From positions 1-64,000 of the forward strand of contig CABQAK010000004.1 of NCBI GenBank assembly GCA_902462065.1: a stretch of DNA of 64,000 nt, given 5' to 3'. Under the pieces are notes generated by a model. The model did not search any database. It saw only the letters and a list, made by a program, of their open reading frames with translations, and was not told the DNA's origin. This document shows, in pieces, positions 17,443 to 26,557 of this stretch. The DNA comes from an uncultured Collinsella sp. (lineage in GTDB: Bacteria > Actinomycetota > Coriobacteriia > Coriobacteriales > Coriobacteriaceae). Made by a program: the position numbers and the translations under genes. Positions within the stretch are counted from its first letter, which is position 1; each line of letters starts with the position of its first letter.

Positions 17443-17784
17443 ATGTCCGAGCCCGCAACTGCTGCCGGAATGAACACACTCGTCGCCGTGGCCATCGCCC
17501 CGTGCGGCACCGGCGATGAGCTGTCCGCTGAGGTCGCCGAGGTCGTGCGTGTCATTCGCGAGAGCGGCCTTCCCAACCGCACCACCTCGATGTTCACCGA
17601 AATCGAGGGCGACTGGGACGAGGTCATGCAGGTCGTGCGCGACGCAACCTTTGTGTTGGCGAGCAAGGGAATCCGCACCGAAGTCGTGCTCAAAGCCGAT
17701 ATTCGACCCGGATTTACCGACACCATGACCGGCAAGCTCGAGCGCATGGAAGCTCAGATCAAAAAGCAGGAGGAAACACGATGA
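17443..17784 (+). CDS. Thiamine-binding protein, MTH1187/YkoF family
   Basis: Small ferredoxin-like-fold protein of 113 residues from the MTH1187/YkoF family, whose members bind thiamine or its pyrimidine part. Recognisable sequence: LVAVAIAPCGTGDELSAEVAEVVRVI and MFTEIEGDWDEVM. It sits between thiM and thiE, overlapping thiE by four bases (ATGA), under the TPP riboswitch, which supports a role in handling thiamine precursors. The exact ligand is not known. Confidence 0.85.
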   Translation: MSEPATAAGMNTLVAVAIAPCGTGDELSAEVAEVVRVIRESGLPNRTTSMFTEIEGDWDEVMQVVRDATFVLASKGIRTEVVLKADIRPGFTDTMTGKLERMEAQIKKQEETR

Positions 17785-18476
17785 GTATCCGCGACAACCT
17801 TGATATCTCGGCCTATCTGGTGCTCGGCCCCGAAAACACGCTCGGGCGCCCCGTGGGCGATGTGGTGGCCCAGGCACTCGACGCCGGCTTTACCTGCATC
17901 CAGGTGCGCTCCAAGGTGGCAAGCGCCCGCGAGATCATTGCGCTGACCGGCGACGCCGCGCAGGCAATCGCACAGGCCGGCAAGACCGGTCAGGTCGCTT
18001 TGCTGATTGACGACCGCCTGGACTGCGTACTCGCCGCGCGCGAGCAGGGCATTGCTGTCGACGGCGTGCACGTGGGTCAGAGCGACATTCCCGTCGAGGT
18101 CTGTCGCAAGTTGCTGGGGCCCGACGCCATCGTGGGCCTTTCCGCCCGTTGCGAGGAGATGCTCGAGTACGTCAAGACCGCCGACATGAGCCTAGTCGAC
18201 TACCTGGGCATCGGCCCACTCCACGAGACCGAGACCAAGCGCGACTGCGGACGCGCGGCCGACGGCTCTATCATCACCAAGAGCTTTGAGGACCTGGCCG
18301 CCCTCCACGCGGCAAGCCCCGTGCCCATCGTGGTGGGCGGCGGCGTCAAGACGGCCGACCTGCCGCAGCTCAAGGCCACCGGCGTCGATGGCTTCTTTGT
18401 GGTGAGCGCCGTCTGCAGCGCTGATGACCCCTACGCCGCCGCCAAGGAGCTCGTCGACACCTGGCAGCAGGCGTAA
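17781..18476 (+). CDS. thiE: Thiamine phosphate synthase
   Basis: Joins hydroxymethylpyrimidine pyrophosphate to thiazole phosphate to give thiamine phosphate. 231 residues in a TIM barrel. Visible motifs: FTCIQVRSK, LLIDDRLDCVL, VDGVHVGQSDIP, LGIGPLHETETKRD (family GPxFxTxTKxD) and PIVVGGGVKTADLP. Overlaps the preceding gene by ATGA, so translation is probably coupled. Last gene of the TPP-controlled operon. Confidence 0.93.
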   Translation: MSIRDNLDISAYLVLGPENTLGRPVGDVVAQALDAGFTCIQVRSKVASAREIIALTGDAAQAIAQAGKTGQVALLIDDRLDCVLAAREQGIAVDGVHVGQSDIPVEVCRKLLGPDAIVGLSARCEEMLEYVKTADMSLVDYLGIGPLHETETKRDCGRAADGSIITKSFEDLAALHAASPVPIVVGGGVKTADLPQLKATGVDGFFVVSAVCSADDPYAAAKELVDTWQQA

Positions 18477-18520
18477 GTCTAAGCCGAGCAGTTGCTCCGC
18501 AGCCCCATAACTTCAGCAAT

Positions 18521-18566
18521 GGAAAGCGCATCCCAGTTTGAGCCTCCATTCTGGGATGCGCTTTCC
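18521..18566. terminator. Strong 16-bp hairpin after thiE
   Basis: GGAAAGCGCATCCCAG (18521-18536) and CTGGGATGCGCTTTCC (18551-18566) pair perfectly around a 14-base loop. It lies between convergent thiE and the patatin gene. No T-run on either side, so it is a transcript-end hairpin of unproven type. Confidence 0.55.
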
Positions 18567-18588
18567 GCCGAGATGGCGGCGGCAGCCT

Positions 18589-19458
18589 CTACCCTGCCAG
18601 ATATGCCTCCAGTGCCGGCAAGGTCGCCTCCGCATCGCGGCGACCAATCTGGTAGATGCGCTCAAGTTCATCGGGCTCGCGGCACAGCGACGGCACTTTC
18701 ACCGATTCGCTCGGACGCACCACAAAGATCTCGCCGGCAGCCTCGCGACGTGCCAGGTCATCGAGCGTGGCATTGTAGACCTCATGCCGATGCTCAAGCG
18801 CTGCGACAAACTCCGGATAGTGACGGAACACGCGACGCAGCATGGGCATCACGCTGTTGGGCTGCTTCACAAAGCCCGCCGGCTGCGTGAGTACCACGAT
18901 ATTGCGGTCATACCCCTGCGCAAACAGCCACGCGCTGGGAATAGAATCAGCCACGCCACCATCCAGATACTTATGCCCGTCAATAGCAACGGGACGCGTC
19001 GCCACGGGAATTGCCGACGACGCCCGAATCAACTCGATATCGCGCTCGTCGCCATACGGCAGATCGTGATAGACGGCCTTGCCCGTCTCGATATCGGTAC
19101 ACACGCACGTAAATCGCATGGGACAGGTGCGATACGCCTCCAAGTCGATGGGATCGCGCTCGATAGGCACCTCGTGATAAGCAAAGTCGGCATTGTACAT
19201 ATCGCCGGTCCGCAGCCAGCTGGTCACGCTCGCATAGCGCTTGTCGGCGCAATAGGCCTTGTTATAGCGAATGGCGCGGCCGATCTGGCGCGATTTAAAG
19301 TTGTAGCCAAATGCCGCGCCCGCCGAGACGCCCACCATATGGTCGCAGGTCAAACCGTGCTCCATCCAAACGTCGAGCACGCCCGCCGTATACATACCGC
19401 GGTAGCCGCCTCCCTCGAGCGCCAGCCCCACCGTGCGCGTCATATTTGACTGTGCCAT
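18589..19458 (-). CDS. Patatin-like phospholipase
   Basis: Predicted lipid acyl hydrolase of 289 residues. Oxyanion-hole motif GGGYRGMY near residue 15, nucleophile Ser in GVSAGA (GxSxG) and the partner Asp in DGGVADS (DG[GA]) form the Ser-Asp dyad of patatins. No signal peptide, so likely cytosolic. Start ATG 19458 has GGAG 8 bases before it; the longer frame adds 28 unlikely residues. Related to the YjjU/RssA group. Substrate not known. Confidence 0.88.
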   Translation of the reverse strand: MAQSNMTRTVGLALEGGGYRGMYTAGVLDVWMEHGLTCDHMVGVSAGAAFGYNFKSRQIGRAIRYNKAYCADKRYASVTSWLRTGDMYNADFAYHEVPIERDPIDLEAYRTCPMRFTCVCTDIETGKAVYHDLPYGDERDIELIRASSAIPVATRPVAIDGHKYLDGGVADSIPSAWLFAQGYDRNIVVLTQPAGFVKQPNSVMPMLRRVFRHYPEFVAALEHRHEVYNATLDDLARREAAGEIFVVRPSESVKVPSLCREPDELERIYQIGRRDAEATLPALEAYLAG

Positions 19459-19782
19459 GCGACCATCTCCGTTCCTGCGTTTTAAAACGGGACAAGTATA
19501 CCCGTCAACATATATCGTCCCAGTCGCATTTTTATCGAACATCGCATCGTCGCGCTACCGCTTGTCGAATAATAGCCGCCCACAGCATGTGCACCCATAT
19601 ATAATTGTGCACTATTGTTTACACTACTCAGCTGTTATCAACAGCGAACATTAGCCGGCAAATTAACTCAACAACGCGGCAAGGCGGGGGCCTGGATACA
19701 TGCAAAGCGCTGAGCAACGACGCGTGTACACAACGAGCTCGCCCGACGCAATCCGCCCCGACCTCAGAAAGTCGCTTAGAAC
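19459..19782. other. Gene-free leader between patatin and GGDEF-EAL genes
   Basis: No gene seen in this 324-base stretch between divergent genes. It holds two GTGCAC copies around an AT-rich CATATATAAT segment (about 19588-19612) and a perfect small palindrome GCTGTT-ATC-AACAGC at 19631-19645. These may be promoter or operator parts. I looked for a cyclic-di-GMP riboswitch and did not find the GEMM signature. Confidence 0.4.
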
Positions 19783-22500
19783 ATGGAAACTGTCAGCAAT
19801 TACACCGAAACGCTCGAAAAGACCGTCCGCGACCTTCTCGAACGGCAGGAGGATCTGATCAGGACTGCCTTTACCGACCAGCTTACCGGGCTTGGCAACC
19901 GTGGCGGCTTTGCCCGTTCCCTCGAGGAGCTCTGGGAGCAGGACGCCCCCGTTACCATGGCGTTCATCGATATCGACAATCTCAAGCACTGCAACGACGT
20001 CTTTGGGCATGACGAGGGCAACCGCTATATCTTGCAGGTAAGTCTCTATCTTAAGCTGTATATGAAGGTGGGCGAAGCGGCGTTTCGCATAGGCGGCGAC
20101 GAGTTTGCCATCCTATCTACGATTGCAACCGAGGACGACCTCGCCGAACGTCTGAAACACTGCCGAACGGTTCTGCTCAAAAACAACGATTCCGAGATGC
20201 CCCACTCGTTTAGCTACGGAGTGTCACATGCCGACCCCGCCCTGGGCGAAGGTTCCAATCGCATGACGCTCGATGCCGACCATCGCATGTACGACTACAA
20301 GCTACGTCATGCCATGCACCTCGATCGACGCAATATCACGCAAGTCCACGCCGACGACTTCGAAATAAGCGATCGTATTTTTGACGCCTTTTCGATGCTC
20401 AACGAGGGCCGTTATTTCTTTATCGAGAACTTGGACAAACATCGCACCCTTTGGTCACAAGGTGCCTTGCGCGATCTTGGCCTTCCCTCGGAGCACATAG
20501 ACAACTGTCGCGATTACTGGAAAACGCGCGTCCATCCCGACGACCTTGAGGCCTGCATCAACGACATCGACCAAGTCTACAACGGCACCAAGCACCGTCG
20601 CGTCATGCAGTATCGTGTGCGCAACGCCGTCGGCGACTACGTCCTTTGCCGTGCTCGCGGGTTTCGTATCGACGGCGACGGAAATGTCCCCTCGCTCTAT
20701 GTCGGCGAGCTCGTCAACCACTCACTTGCCGAAACCGTCGACGCCGCCACAGGCCTCGGAACGCAGCGCATGCTGGTCAACGCCATCGACGCCTGCCGCC
20801 GCGATCGTTGCGAGACAGGGCTTATAGCGGTGCGCGTTCGTGGCACGACAAAACTCAACGAGCTCTACGGGGCCGAGGCTGTCGACAACATGCTTGCCGA
20901 ATACGCAGGCCGCATGCTGTCGATCACCCGCGGCAGGAGCCGGGTCTACCGTTCACGAAGCGTCCAGTTCGTCGTGCTCAGCAACGAACTAGACCACGAG
21001 GCATTCGAGCAACTGACCCGCCACCTTAAAGAGGCCGTTTTCGCTCCTGTTCGAATCGCAGGCGACACCATTACTCCCGTCTGCCTTGTCGTCCCGGCCT
21101 TTTACGAGCACTTAACCCATCAAGCGACCGCCGTTTTAGGCGAACTCGACCGTCGCCTTCGCACGGCCGGCGGGCTTGTTCCCAACGACAGCCTCCCCAT
21201 ACCCGAGGCGGAGCGCAAAAGCGCCATAGCCGAACGTATCGACTCGCTCACGGGCCTCTATCGACCCAGCGAGTTTATGCGGCGCGCCAACGCATTTCTC
21301 GAGGCAAGGCGCAACGGCACCTGGTGCATCGCCACAGTCGACATGGGCCACATGCGCCTGTTTAATGAATGGCACGGCCAGGCCGAGGGCGACCGCGTAC
21401 TCGCCGATGTGGGCACGGTCCTCAAGGACATCGAGAATGCCGATATGGGCGTCGCAGGGTACTGGGGCCAAGATGACTTTTGTGTACTCATCCCCTTTAA
21501 GCACATCACCGTCCATCAAATCTACAACCGCGTTCGCGAGGCCGTAGCCAGACATGATGACGGCGTAGGTTTTTGGCCGTCCATGGGCGTTTACCCCATC
21601 GACTCCAATGAGGAAATCACCATCGATGCGCAGGCAAAGGCCATGTTTACCAATCGACGCGCAAAAAACGACTTTAAGGAGCGCATTGCTATTTTCCGCC
21701 CCGCGGAGTACGAGCGCGAAGTCGCGTTCCACCGCACGCTGACCGAATTCCAGTACGCGCTGTCAAATGGTCGCATCACGTACTATCTTCAGCCCCAGGT
21801 CGATATGGAAACCGGCGAGATTATTGGCGCCGAAGCACTCACCCGCCGGATTGACAAGGACGGCTCTCTCATTTCGCCCGCAACGTTTATCCCCGCACTC
21901 GAGGAAAGCGGCTTTGTAGTGACGCTCGACAAGTACATTTGGCAGGGTGTCGCCATATGGCTTCGCGAGCGTCTCGATCGCCGTCTTCGCGTGGTTCCGG
22001 TCTCGCTTAATGTGTCGCGCGTGGATATCCTTGCCTGCGACGTTGCCGAACATATGGGGGCGCTCGCCGCCCAATACAACCTACCGCCCGAGCTCATGCG
22101 TATCGAGATCACCGAGACGGCTTATACGGGAGAATCCGAGGCCGTGGATAAGCTGACCGCAGATCTGCACACCCGCGGCTTCTCGACCTATATGGACGAT
22201 TTTGGCACCGGTCAGTCCACGCTCGCGATGCTCAAGAACGTCAACGTCGACGTCATCAAGCTCGACCGCACCTTTGTGCCCACCGACCGCGATCAAGGCC
22301 GCAGCACGCAAATCATTTCATCGATGCTCGAAATGGCGCAGTCGCTCCATCTGCCCGTCGTGGTCGAAGGCGTCGAGACAAATGAGCAGGCAAACATGCT
22401 ACGACAAATGGGCGCCCGCTACGCTCAGGGCTTCCTCTACTACCGCCCCATGCCTGCGAAGGATTTTGAGGCATTGCTCGATGGTGGCAATAACAACTGA
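19783..22500 (+). CDS. Cyclic-di-GMP protein: GGDEF-PAS-GGDEF-GGDEF-EAL
   Basis: A 905-residue cytoplasmic signalling protein. Order: short coiled coil (1-28); GGDEF domain with intact RIGGDEF (104-108); PAS-like fold (about 190-315, with HPDDLEACINDIDQV); a GGDEF-like domain without its motif (about 320-470); another degenerate one with WGQDDF (about 485-630); and a full EAL phosphodiesterase domain with EAL at 684-686, DDFGTG and VVEGVET. It could both make and degrade cyclic-di-GMP, the degenerate domains perhaps binding GTP as regulators. No membrane segments. The next gene is a shorter paralogue of its first half. The ATG has only a weak AGAAAG site. Confidence 0.9.
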   Translation: METVSNYTETLEKTVRDLLERQEDLIRTAFTDQLTGLGNRGGFARSLEELWEQDAPVTMAFIDIDNLKHCNDVFGHDEGNRYILQVSLYLKLYMKVGEAAFRIGGDEFAILSTIATEDDLAERLKHCRTVLLKNNDSEMPHSFSYGVSHADPALGEGSNRMTLDADHRMYDYKLRHAMHLDRRNITQVHADDFEISDRIFDAFSMLNEGRYFFIENLDKHRTLWSQGALRDLGLPSEHIDNCRDYWKTRVHPDDLEACINDIDQVYNGTKHRRVMQYRVRNAVGDYVLCRARGFRIDGDGNVPSLYVGELVNHSLAETVDAATGLGTQRMLVNAIDACRRDRCETGLIAVRVRGTTKLNELYGAEAVDNMLAEYAGRMLSITRGRSRVYRSRSVQFVVLSNELDHEAFEQLTRHLKEAVFAPVRIAGDTITPVCLVVPAFYEHLTHQATAVLGELDRRLRTAGGLVPNDSLPIPEAERKSAIAERIDSLTGLYRPSEFMRRANAFLEARRNGTWCIATVDMGHMRLFNEWHGQAEGDRVLADVGTVLKDIENADMGVAGYWGQDDFCVLIPFKHITVHQIYNRVREAVARHDDGVGFWPSMGVYPIDSNEEITIDAQAKAMFTNRRAKNDFKERIAIFRPAEYEREVAFHRTLTEFQYALSNGRITYYLQPQVDMETGEIIGAEALTRRIDKDGSLISPATFIPALEESGFVVTLDKYIWQGVAIWLRERLDRRLRVVPVSLNVSRVDILACDVAEHMGALAAQYNLPPELMRIEITETAYTGESEAVDKLTADLHTRGFSTYMDDFGTGQSTLAMLKNVNVDVIKLDRTFVPTDRDQGRSTQIISSMLEMAQSLHLPVVVEGVETNEQANMLRQMGARYAQGFLYYRPMPAKDFEALLDGGNNN

Positions 22501-22558
22501 TACGCTCGCGCGCAAAACGCCACCGTCGAAGGGGACATTTGTCTCCATTAGCTAACTT

Positions 22559-22589
22559 ATATCCCCAATTCAAACCGAATTGGGGATAT
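22559..22589. terminator. Perfect 13-bp hairpin between the two GGDEF genes
   Basis: ATATCCCCAATTC-AAACC-GAATTGGGGATAT. Separates the two cyclic-di-GMP genes, so they are probably transcribed apart, or the hairpin is an operator for the second. Confidence 0.5.
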
Positions 22590-22627
22590 GATACAAACCG
22601 TTGTTCCGCCCAAGGAGGTTATCCATC

Positions 22628-24157
22628 ATGAACGAGTCATATCGCCTGGGCGAGCAATCGATTATTGCCTATCTTCAGCGACTTGCGAACGGCGTCTCGA
22701 CCGCTGAACTCGATGTTGCCGCGCTGCCTGCTGAGCTACGCGCCGTTGGTGAGCAACTGCAAAAGACGCATGCCATCCTGCAACAAGAGCGCCAGCTGCT
22801 TGAGCGCAACGCCTATATCGATCCGCTCACCAACTTGGGCAACCGCAACGGATTCGACCGTCACGTCGAGCAACTCTGGCGCAAAGGCGACCCCTTCACC
22901 TGCGCCTATATTGACATCGACCATCTCAAGCATTGCAACGATAGGTTTGGCCACGCCGAAGGCAATCGCTATATTCTGAGCATCTGCCGCACGCTCTCCG
23001 AAACCATGGAGCACGATGAGATGCTGTTCCGTATCGGTGGAGACGAGTTTGTGCTCATCTCGCCCTCCGCAAACGAGATTGAACTCGAGCGGCGCTTGGA
23101 GCAGGTACGTACCAGGCTGATCGAGGCGAGCTCAGGTGGCAAGGCGCCCATGATCGGCAGCTTTAGCTTTGGCTGCTCGCGCGTCGATCCACTTGCTGGC
23201 GACACGCGTCGCCAGATGACGATGGATGCCGATCGCAAGATGTATCGCTATAAGCTTATGCATCGTGTGCAGCAACCGAAAGACGATGACGCGCCGCAAC
23301 GCCCAATCGTCGACCAGCTTCCCTGCAACGACCGGGTGTTCCAAGCGATCTCCATGAGCTCCGAGACGCGCTATCCGTTTATCCTCAATCTCGATACGGG
23401 AGAATCGCAATGGTCGGTTAACGCCGTGCGCGATTTTGACCTGCCCTCCCAGCACCCTTTTAACTCACTCGACATGTGGCTCGCCCGCGTTCATCCCGAG
23501 GACCGCGACAACGTACGTGCCGAGCTCGACATGGTGATAAACGGCACGTGGCACTTCCACTACATGCAGTATCGCGTAATGGATGCCACCGGAAAATACG
23601 TGCTTTGCGACTGCACGGGCTACCGCTTGGACGGCACCGATACCGAGCCCGGCATGTATGTGGGCATTATCATCAACCGAAGCTTGGCAGATACGACCGA
23701 TTCCGTGACCGGCTTGGGCGATATTCACGCCCTGGTCAACGCCATTGGCGAAATGCGTCGCGTGGCGCGCAAGGCTGGTTTGATCGCCATCAAAATCGAC
23801 GATATCGCTCAGGTCAATGCCCGCTTTGGCTTTGATGCGGGCGACCGCGTTTTGGCAGAAAGCGCCGCCTGCCTCATGGAATGCTCGCGCGGCAAGGGTC
23901 GCCTGTTCCGCTCGACGGGGCCGACGTTCGCGGCGCTTTTCGACGACTTTGATCCCGAAGAGACCGACGCGATCGCAGAAGAAATCGAGCGGTTCCTGGG
24001 TTCTCCCGTACTCATCGGCTCGCTTGAATATCAGCCACCCATTCGTGTGGCGACACTTCATCTGGACGCTGTCGATCGACAGCCCGTTTCCATTTTGAAC
24101 GAGCTCAAAGCGCGGCTTATAGAGGCACCGCAAGTACCGGGCACCAAGCTGGACTAG
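22628..24157 (+). CDS. Diguanylate cyclase: GGDEF-PAS-degenerate GGDEF
   Basis: A 509-residue paralogue of the first half of the preceding protein. An N-terminal helical region (1-60) leads into a GGDEF domain with an intact RIGGDEF (137-141), then a PAS-like domain (about 225-350, HPEDRDNVRAELDMV) and a degenerate GGDEF-like domain (about 360-500; RSTGPTFAALF in place of the motif). No EAL domain, so synthesis of cyclic-di-GMP is the likely activity. Start ATG 22628 has AAGGAGG 9 bases upstream. Confidence 0.9.
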   Translation: MNESYRLGEQSIIAYLQRLANGVSTAELDVAALPAELRAVGEQLQKTHAILQQERQLLERNAYIDPLTNLGNRNGFDRHVEQLWRKGDPFTCAYIDIDHLKHCNDRFGHAEGNRYILSICRTLSETMEHDEMLFRIGGDEFVLISPSANEIELERRLEQVRTRLIEASSGGKAPMIGSFSFGCSRVDPLAGDTRRQMTMDADRKMYRYKLMHRVQQPKDDDAPQRPIVDQLPCNDRVFQAISMSSETRYPFILNLDTGESQWSVNAVRDFDLPSQHPFNSLDMWLARVHPEDRDNVRAELDMVINGTWHFHYMQYRVMDATGKYVLCDCTGYRLDGTDTEPGMYVGIIINRSLADTTDSVTGLGDIHALVNAIGEMRRVARKAGLIAIKIDDIAQVNARFGFDAGDRVLAESAACLMECSRGKGRLFRSTGPTFAALFDDFDPEETDAIAEEIERFLGSPVLIGSLEYQPPIRVATLHLDAVDRQPVSILNELKARLIEAPQVPGTKLD

Positions 24158-24161
24158 CGTT

Positions 24162-24206
24162 GTGGGGCGCGACGTGAAACACAAGCCGTTTCACATCGCG
24201 CCCCAC
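24162..24206. terminator. 19-bp hairpin after diguanylate cyclase gene
   Basis: GTGGGGCGCGACGTGAAAC and its complement pair with one mismatch around a 7-base loop, 5 bases after the stop codon. No T-run; strong transcript-end hairpin. Confidence 0.6.
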
Positions 24207-24268
24207 GCCATCTGCCCTCTCGTGCGATAATCCTCCGCAGAAGTCACCGACAGCAGAGGGAGTTTGTG

Positions 24269-24892
24269 ATGAAGGTTCTTTTGGTCAATGGCAGTCCCAA
24301 GGCAAACGGCAACACCGCCCGCGCACTCGCCGAGGTCGCCGAGCAGCTCAATGCCGAAGGCATTGATACCGAGGTGTTTCAGCTGGGCGCCAAGCCCATT
24401 CGCGACTGCATCGGCTGCGGTCAGTGCGGCAAACTTGGCGGTCGCTGTACCTTTGACGACGACGTGGTGAACGAGCTCATCGCTGCCGCCGAGCAGGCAG
24501 ATGGCTTTGTCTTTGGCTCACCTGTCTACTATGCGCACCCCAGCGGCCGCATCCTTTCGGCCCTCGATCGCGCCTTCTATGCGGGCGGGCATGCCTTTGA
24601 GCACAAACCCGGCGCCGCAGTCGCCGTCGCCCGCCGCGGCGGCACGTCGACCACCTTCGATGTGCTCAACAAGTACTTCACCATTAAGCAAATGCCCGTA
24701 GTTGCCTCCACCTACTGGAACAACGTATTTGGCCGCGTGCCCGGCGACGCCGATGGGGATGCCGAGGGCCTTGCCACCATGCGAAACATCGGCAAGAACA
24801 TGGCCTGGCTCCTGCGCTGCATCGAGGCAGGTCAGGCCGCCGGTATCAACGCACCCGAGGCAGATCGAGCAACGACCAACTTCATCAGGTAG
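24269..24892 (+). CDS. NADPH-dependent FMN reductase / iron-sulfur flavoprotein-like
   Basis: Flavodoxin-fold protein of 207 residues. FMN phosphate loop NGSPKANGNTA at about 7-17, a cysteine-bearing segment CIGCGQCGKLGGRC (about 48-61) as in iron-sulfur flavoproteins, and FGSPVYYAHPSG contacting the flavin. Likely a cytosolic oxidoreductase. Start is ATG 24269 with GAGGGAG 6 bases upstream. It is followed after 11 bases by the ArsC-like gene, so the two may form an operon. Confidence 0.87.
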   Translation: MKVLLVNGSPKANGNTARALAEVAEQLNAEGIDTEVFQLGAKPIRDCIGCGQCGKLGGRCTFDDDVVNELIAAAEQADGFVFGSPVYYAHPSGRILSALDRAFYAGGHAFEHKPGAAVAVARRGGTSTTFDVLNKYFTIKQMPVVASTYWNNVFGRVPGDADGDAEGLATMRNIGKNMAWLLRCIEAGQAAGINAPEADRATTNFIR

Positions 24893-24903
24893 AACGGTGG
24901 AAC

Positions 24904-25245
24904 ATGAATATCCAGATTTTTGGCACCAAAAAGTCGTTCGACACCAAGAAGGCCCAGCGCTATTTTAAGGAGCGCCGCATTAAGGTGCAGTTTATTGACC
25001 TTAGGGAAAAGGAAATGAGCAAAGGCGAGCTCACGAGCGTGATGCAGGCGGTCGGCGGCATCGACAAGCTGCTCAACCCCAAAGCCAAGGACGAGGAGAC
25101 GCTCGCGCTCATCCAGCACCTCACCCCCAGCCAGCGCTTTGACAAGCTGCTCGAGAATCAGCAGGTTCTAGCCGAGCCCATCGTGCGCAACGGCAAAAAG
25201 GCCACCGTCGGTTATTGCCCCGATGTGTGGGGAGCCTGGGAGTAG
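24904..25245 (+). CDS. ArsC/Spx-family protein without the active cysteine
   Basis: Thioredoxin-fold protein of 113 residues from the ArsC/Spx/YffB family. The N-terminal motif, usually Cys-containing (C-x-x-C or C-x-x-S), reads FGTKKSFDTKKA with no cysteine. Later parts fit the family, including a GIDKLLNPK segment and the LLENQQVLAEPIVRNGKKA element. Without the Cys it cannot act as an arsenate reductase by the known mechanism; it may be a binding or regulatory protein. It lies close behind a flavoprotein gene. Confidence 0.82.
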   Translation: MNIQIFGTKKSFDTKKAQRYFKERRIKVQFIDLREKEMSKGELTSVMQAVGGIDKLLNPKAKDEETLALIQHLTPSQRFDKLLENQQVLAEPIVRNGKKATVGYCPDVWGAWE

Positions 25246-25331
25246 CCTGTGTTATTTGCCGGCGCGTGGGTATAAGAGCAGGCGTTTGGCATAAGATTTA
25301 ACTGTAAGCCATGTCTAACAAAGGAGGGCAC

Positions 25332-26462
25332 ATGCCCAACAAACCCGTGAAGATCATCATGCTTACCGGATACCTCGGTGCCGGCAAGACCACGCTGCTC
25401 AACCACATCCTCGCTAACGACGGCGGCATCCGCGCCGCCGTGATCGTCAACGATATCGGCGAGATCAACGTCGACGCCAGCCTTATCGCCGACGGCGGCC
25501 TTTCCGAGACCGACGACCTCATCCCGCTCACCAACGGCTGCATCTGCTGCACGCTTTCGGACGACCTTGCTAACCAGCTGCAGGGCATCGCCGATTCGGG
25601 CAACTTCGACTACATCATCATCGAGGCTTCGGGCATTTGCGAGCCTATCCCCATCGCCTACACCATCTCGAGCTTCTGCGACGAGGCCAAGGTGGGCGGC
25701 GAGCCCAAGCTCGCGCTCGACAACATCGTGGCCGTGGTCGACTGCGCCCGCATGTACGACGAGTTCAATGGCGGCCGCGACCTGCTGGCAGAGGATATCG
25801 ACGAGGACGACATCGAAAGCCTGCTCATCCAGCAGATCGAGTTCTGCTCCACGCTGATCCTCAACAAGACCGATACCGTGAGCCCTGAGCAGATCGCCGA
25901 GCTCAAGGCCATCGTGCGCAGCCTGCAGAAGGACGCCGTGATCGTCGAGGCCCAAAACGGCGAGGTCCCCATGGAGGAGCTGCTCGACACCGACCGCTTC
26001 GACTTTATGCGCGCCTACAACTCCGCCGCCTGGATCGAAGCCATGGAGCACCCCGAGGAGCACGACGACCCCGAGGTGCTCGAGTACGACATCGAGACCT
26101 TTGTGTACTCGCGCCGCAAGCCGTTTGACCTGCAGAAGTTCACCGATTTTGTTGAGCAGGAGTGGCCCGACGAGGTCATCCGCGTCAAGGGTCCGCTGTG
26201 GCAGGCCAGCAATCCGGACATGTGCTACATGTTTGAGCAGGCCGGCCACCAGATGCGCCTGATGGAGAACGGCCTGTTTGTCGACTCGGCGCCCGAGGGC
26301 GAGAAGCAGAAAATCATCGACGAGAACCCCGAGATCATGCAAATTTGGGACGACGAGACGGGCGACCGCATGACGAGTCTGTGCATCATCGGCCGTCACA
26401 TGGACAAGGATGCGCTCATCGCCTCCCTCGATGCTTGCCTGACCGACTGGCACCGCGCCTAG
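25332..26462 (+). CDS. COG0523 (CobW/YciC/ZNG1-like) metallochaperone GTPase
   Basis: G3E-family P-loop GTPase of 376 residues. Walker A is GYLGAGKTT, the CxCC metal motif is NGCICCTLSD, and the guanine-specificity motif is NKTD. The C-terminal CobW_C domain runs from about residue 250. Members deliver zinc or cobalt to client proteins. Start ATG 25332 follows AAAGGAGGG; an ATG 7 codons earlier lacks a site. No Zur-type operator was seen. Confidence 0.9.
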   Translation: MPNKPVKIIMLTGYLGAGKTTLLNHILANDGGIRAAVIVNDIGEINVDASLIADGGLSETDDLIPLTNGCICCTLSDDLANQLQGIADSGNFDYIIIEASGICEPIPIAYTISSFCDEAKVGGEPKLALDNIVAVVDCARMYDEFNGGRDLLAEDIDEDDIESLLIQQIEFCSTLILNKTDTVSPEQIAELKAIVRSLQKDAVIVEAQNGEVPMEELLDTDRFDFMRAYNSAAWIEAMEHPEEHDDPEVLEYDIETFVYSRRKPFDLQKFTDFVEQEWPDEVIRVKGPLWQASNPDMCYMFEQAGHQMRLMENGLFVDSAPEGEKQKIIDENPEIMQIWDDETGDRMTSLCIIGRHMDKDALIASLDACLTDWHRA

Positions 26463-26501
26463 GTTTATCCAAGCGGGCATTTGTCCGCCTACGTAACCGC
26501 C

Positions 26502-26537
26502 AAACCACCACGAAGGTGCCCTTCGTGGTGGTTTTTC
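26502..26537 (+). terminator. Terminator of COG0523 gene
   Basis: AAACCACCACGAAGG-TGC-CCTTCGTGGTGGTTT, a perfect 15-bp stem followed by TTCG. It lies 20 bases before the trmL start. Confidence 0.75.
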
Positions 26538-26557
26538 GTTCTGAGCCAAGGAGATTC

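Noticed and set aside
19640..19782. Cyclic-di-GMP riboswitch before the GGDEF-EAL gene
   Set aside because: GCAAGGCGGGGGCCTGG and TGCAAAGCGC look suggestive but the GEMM core and tetraloop-receptor pattern are missing.
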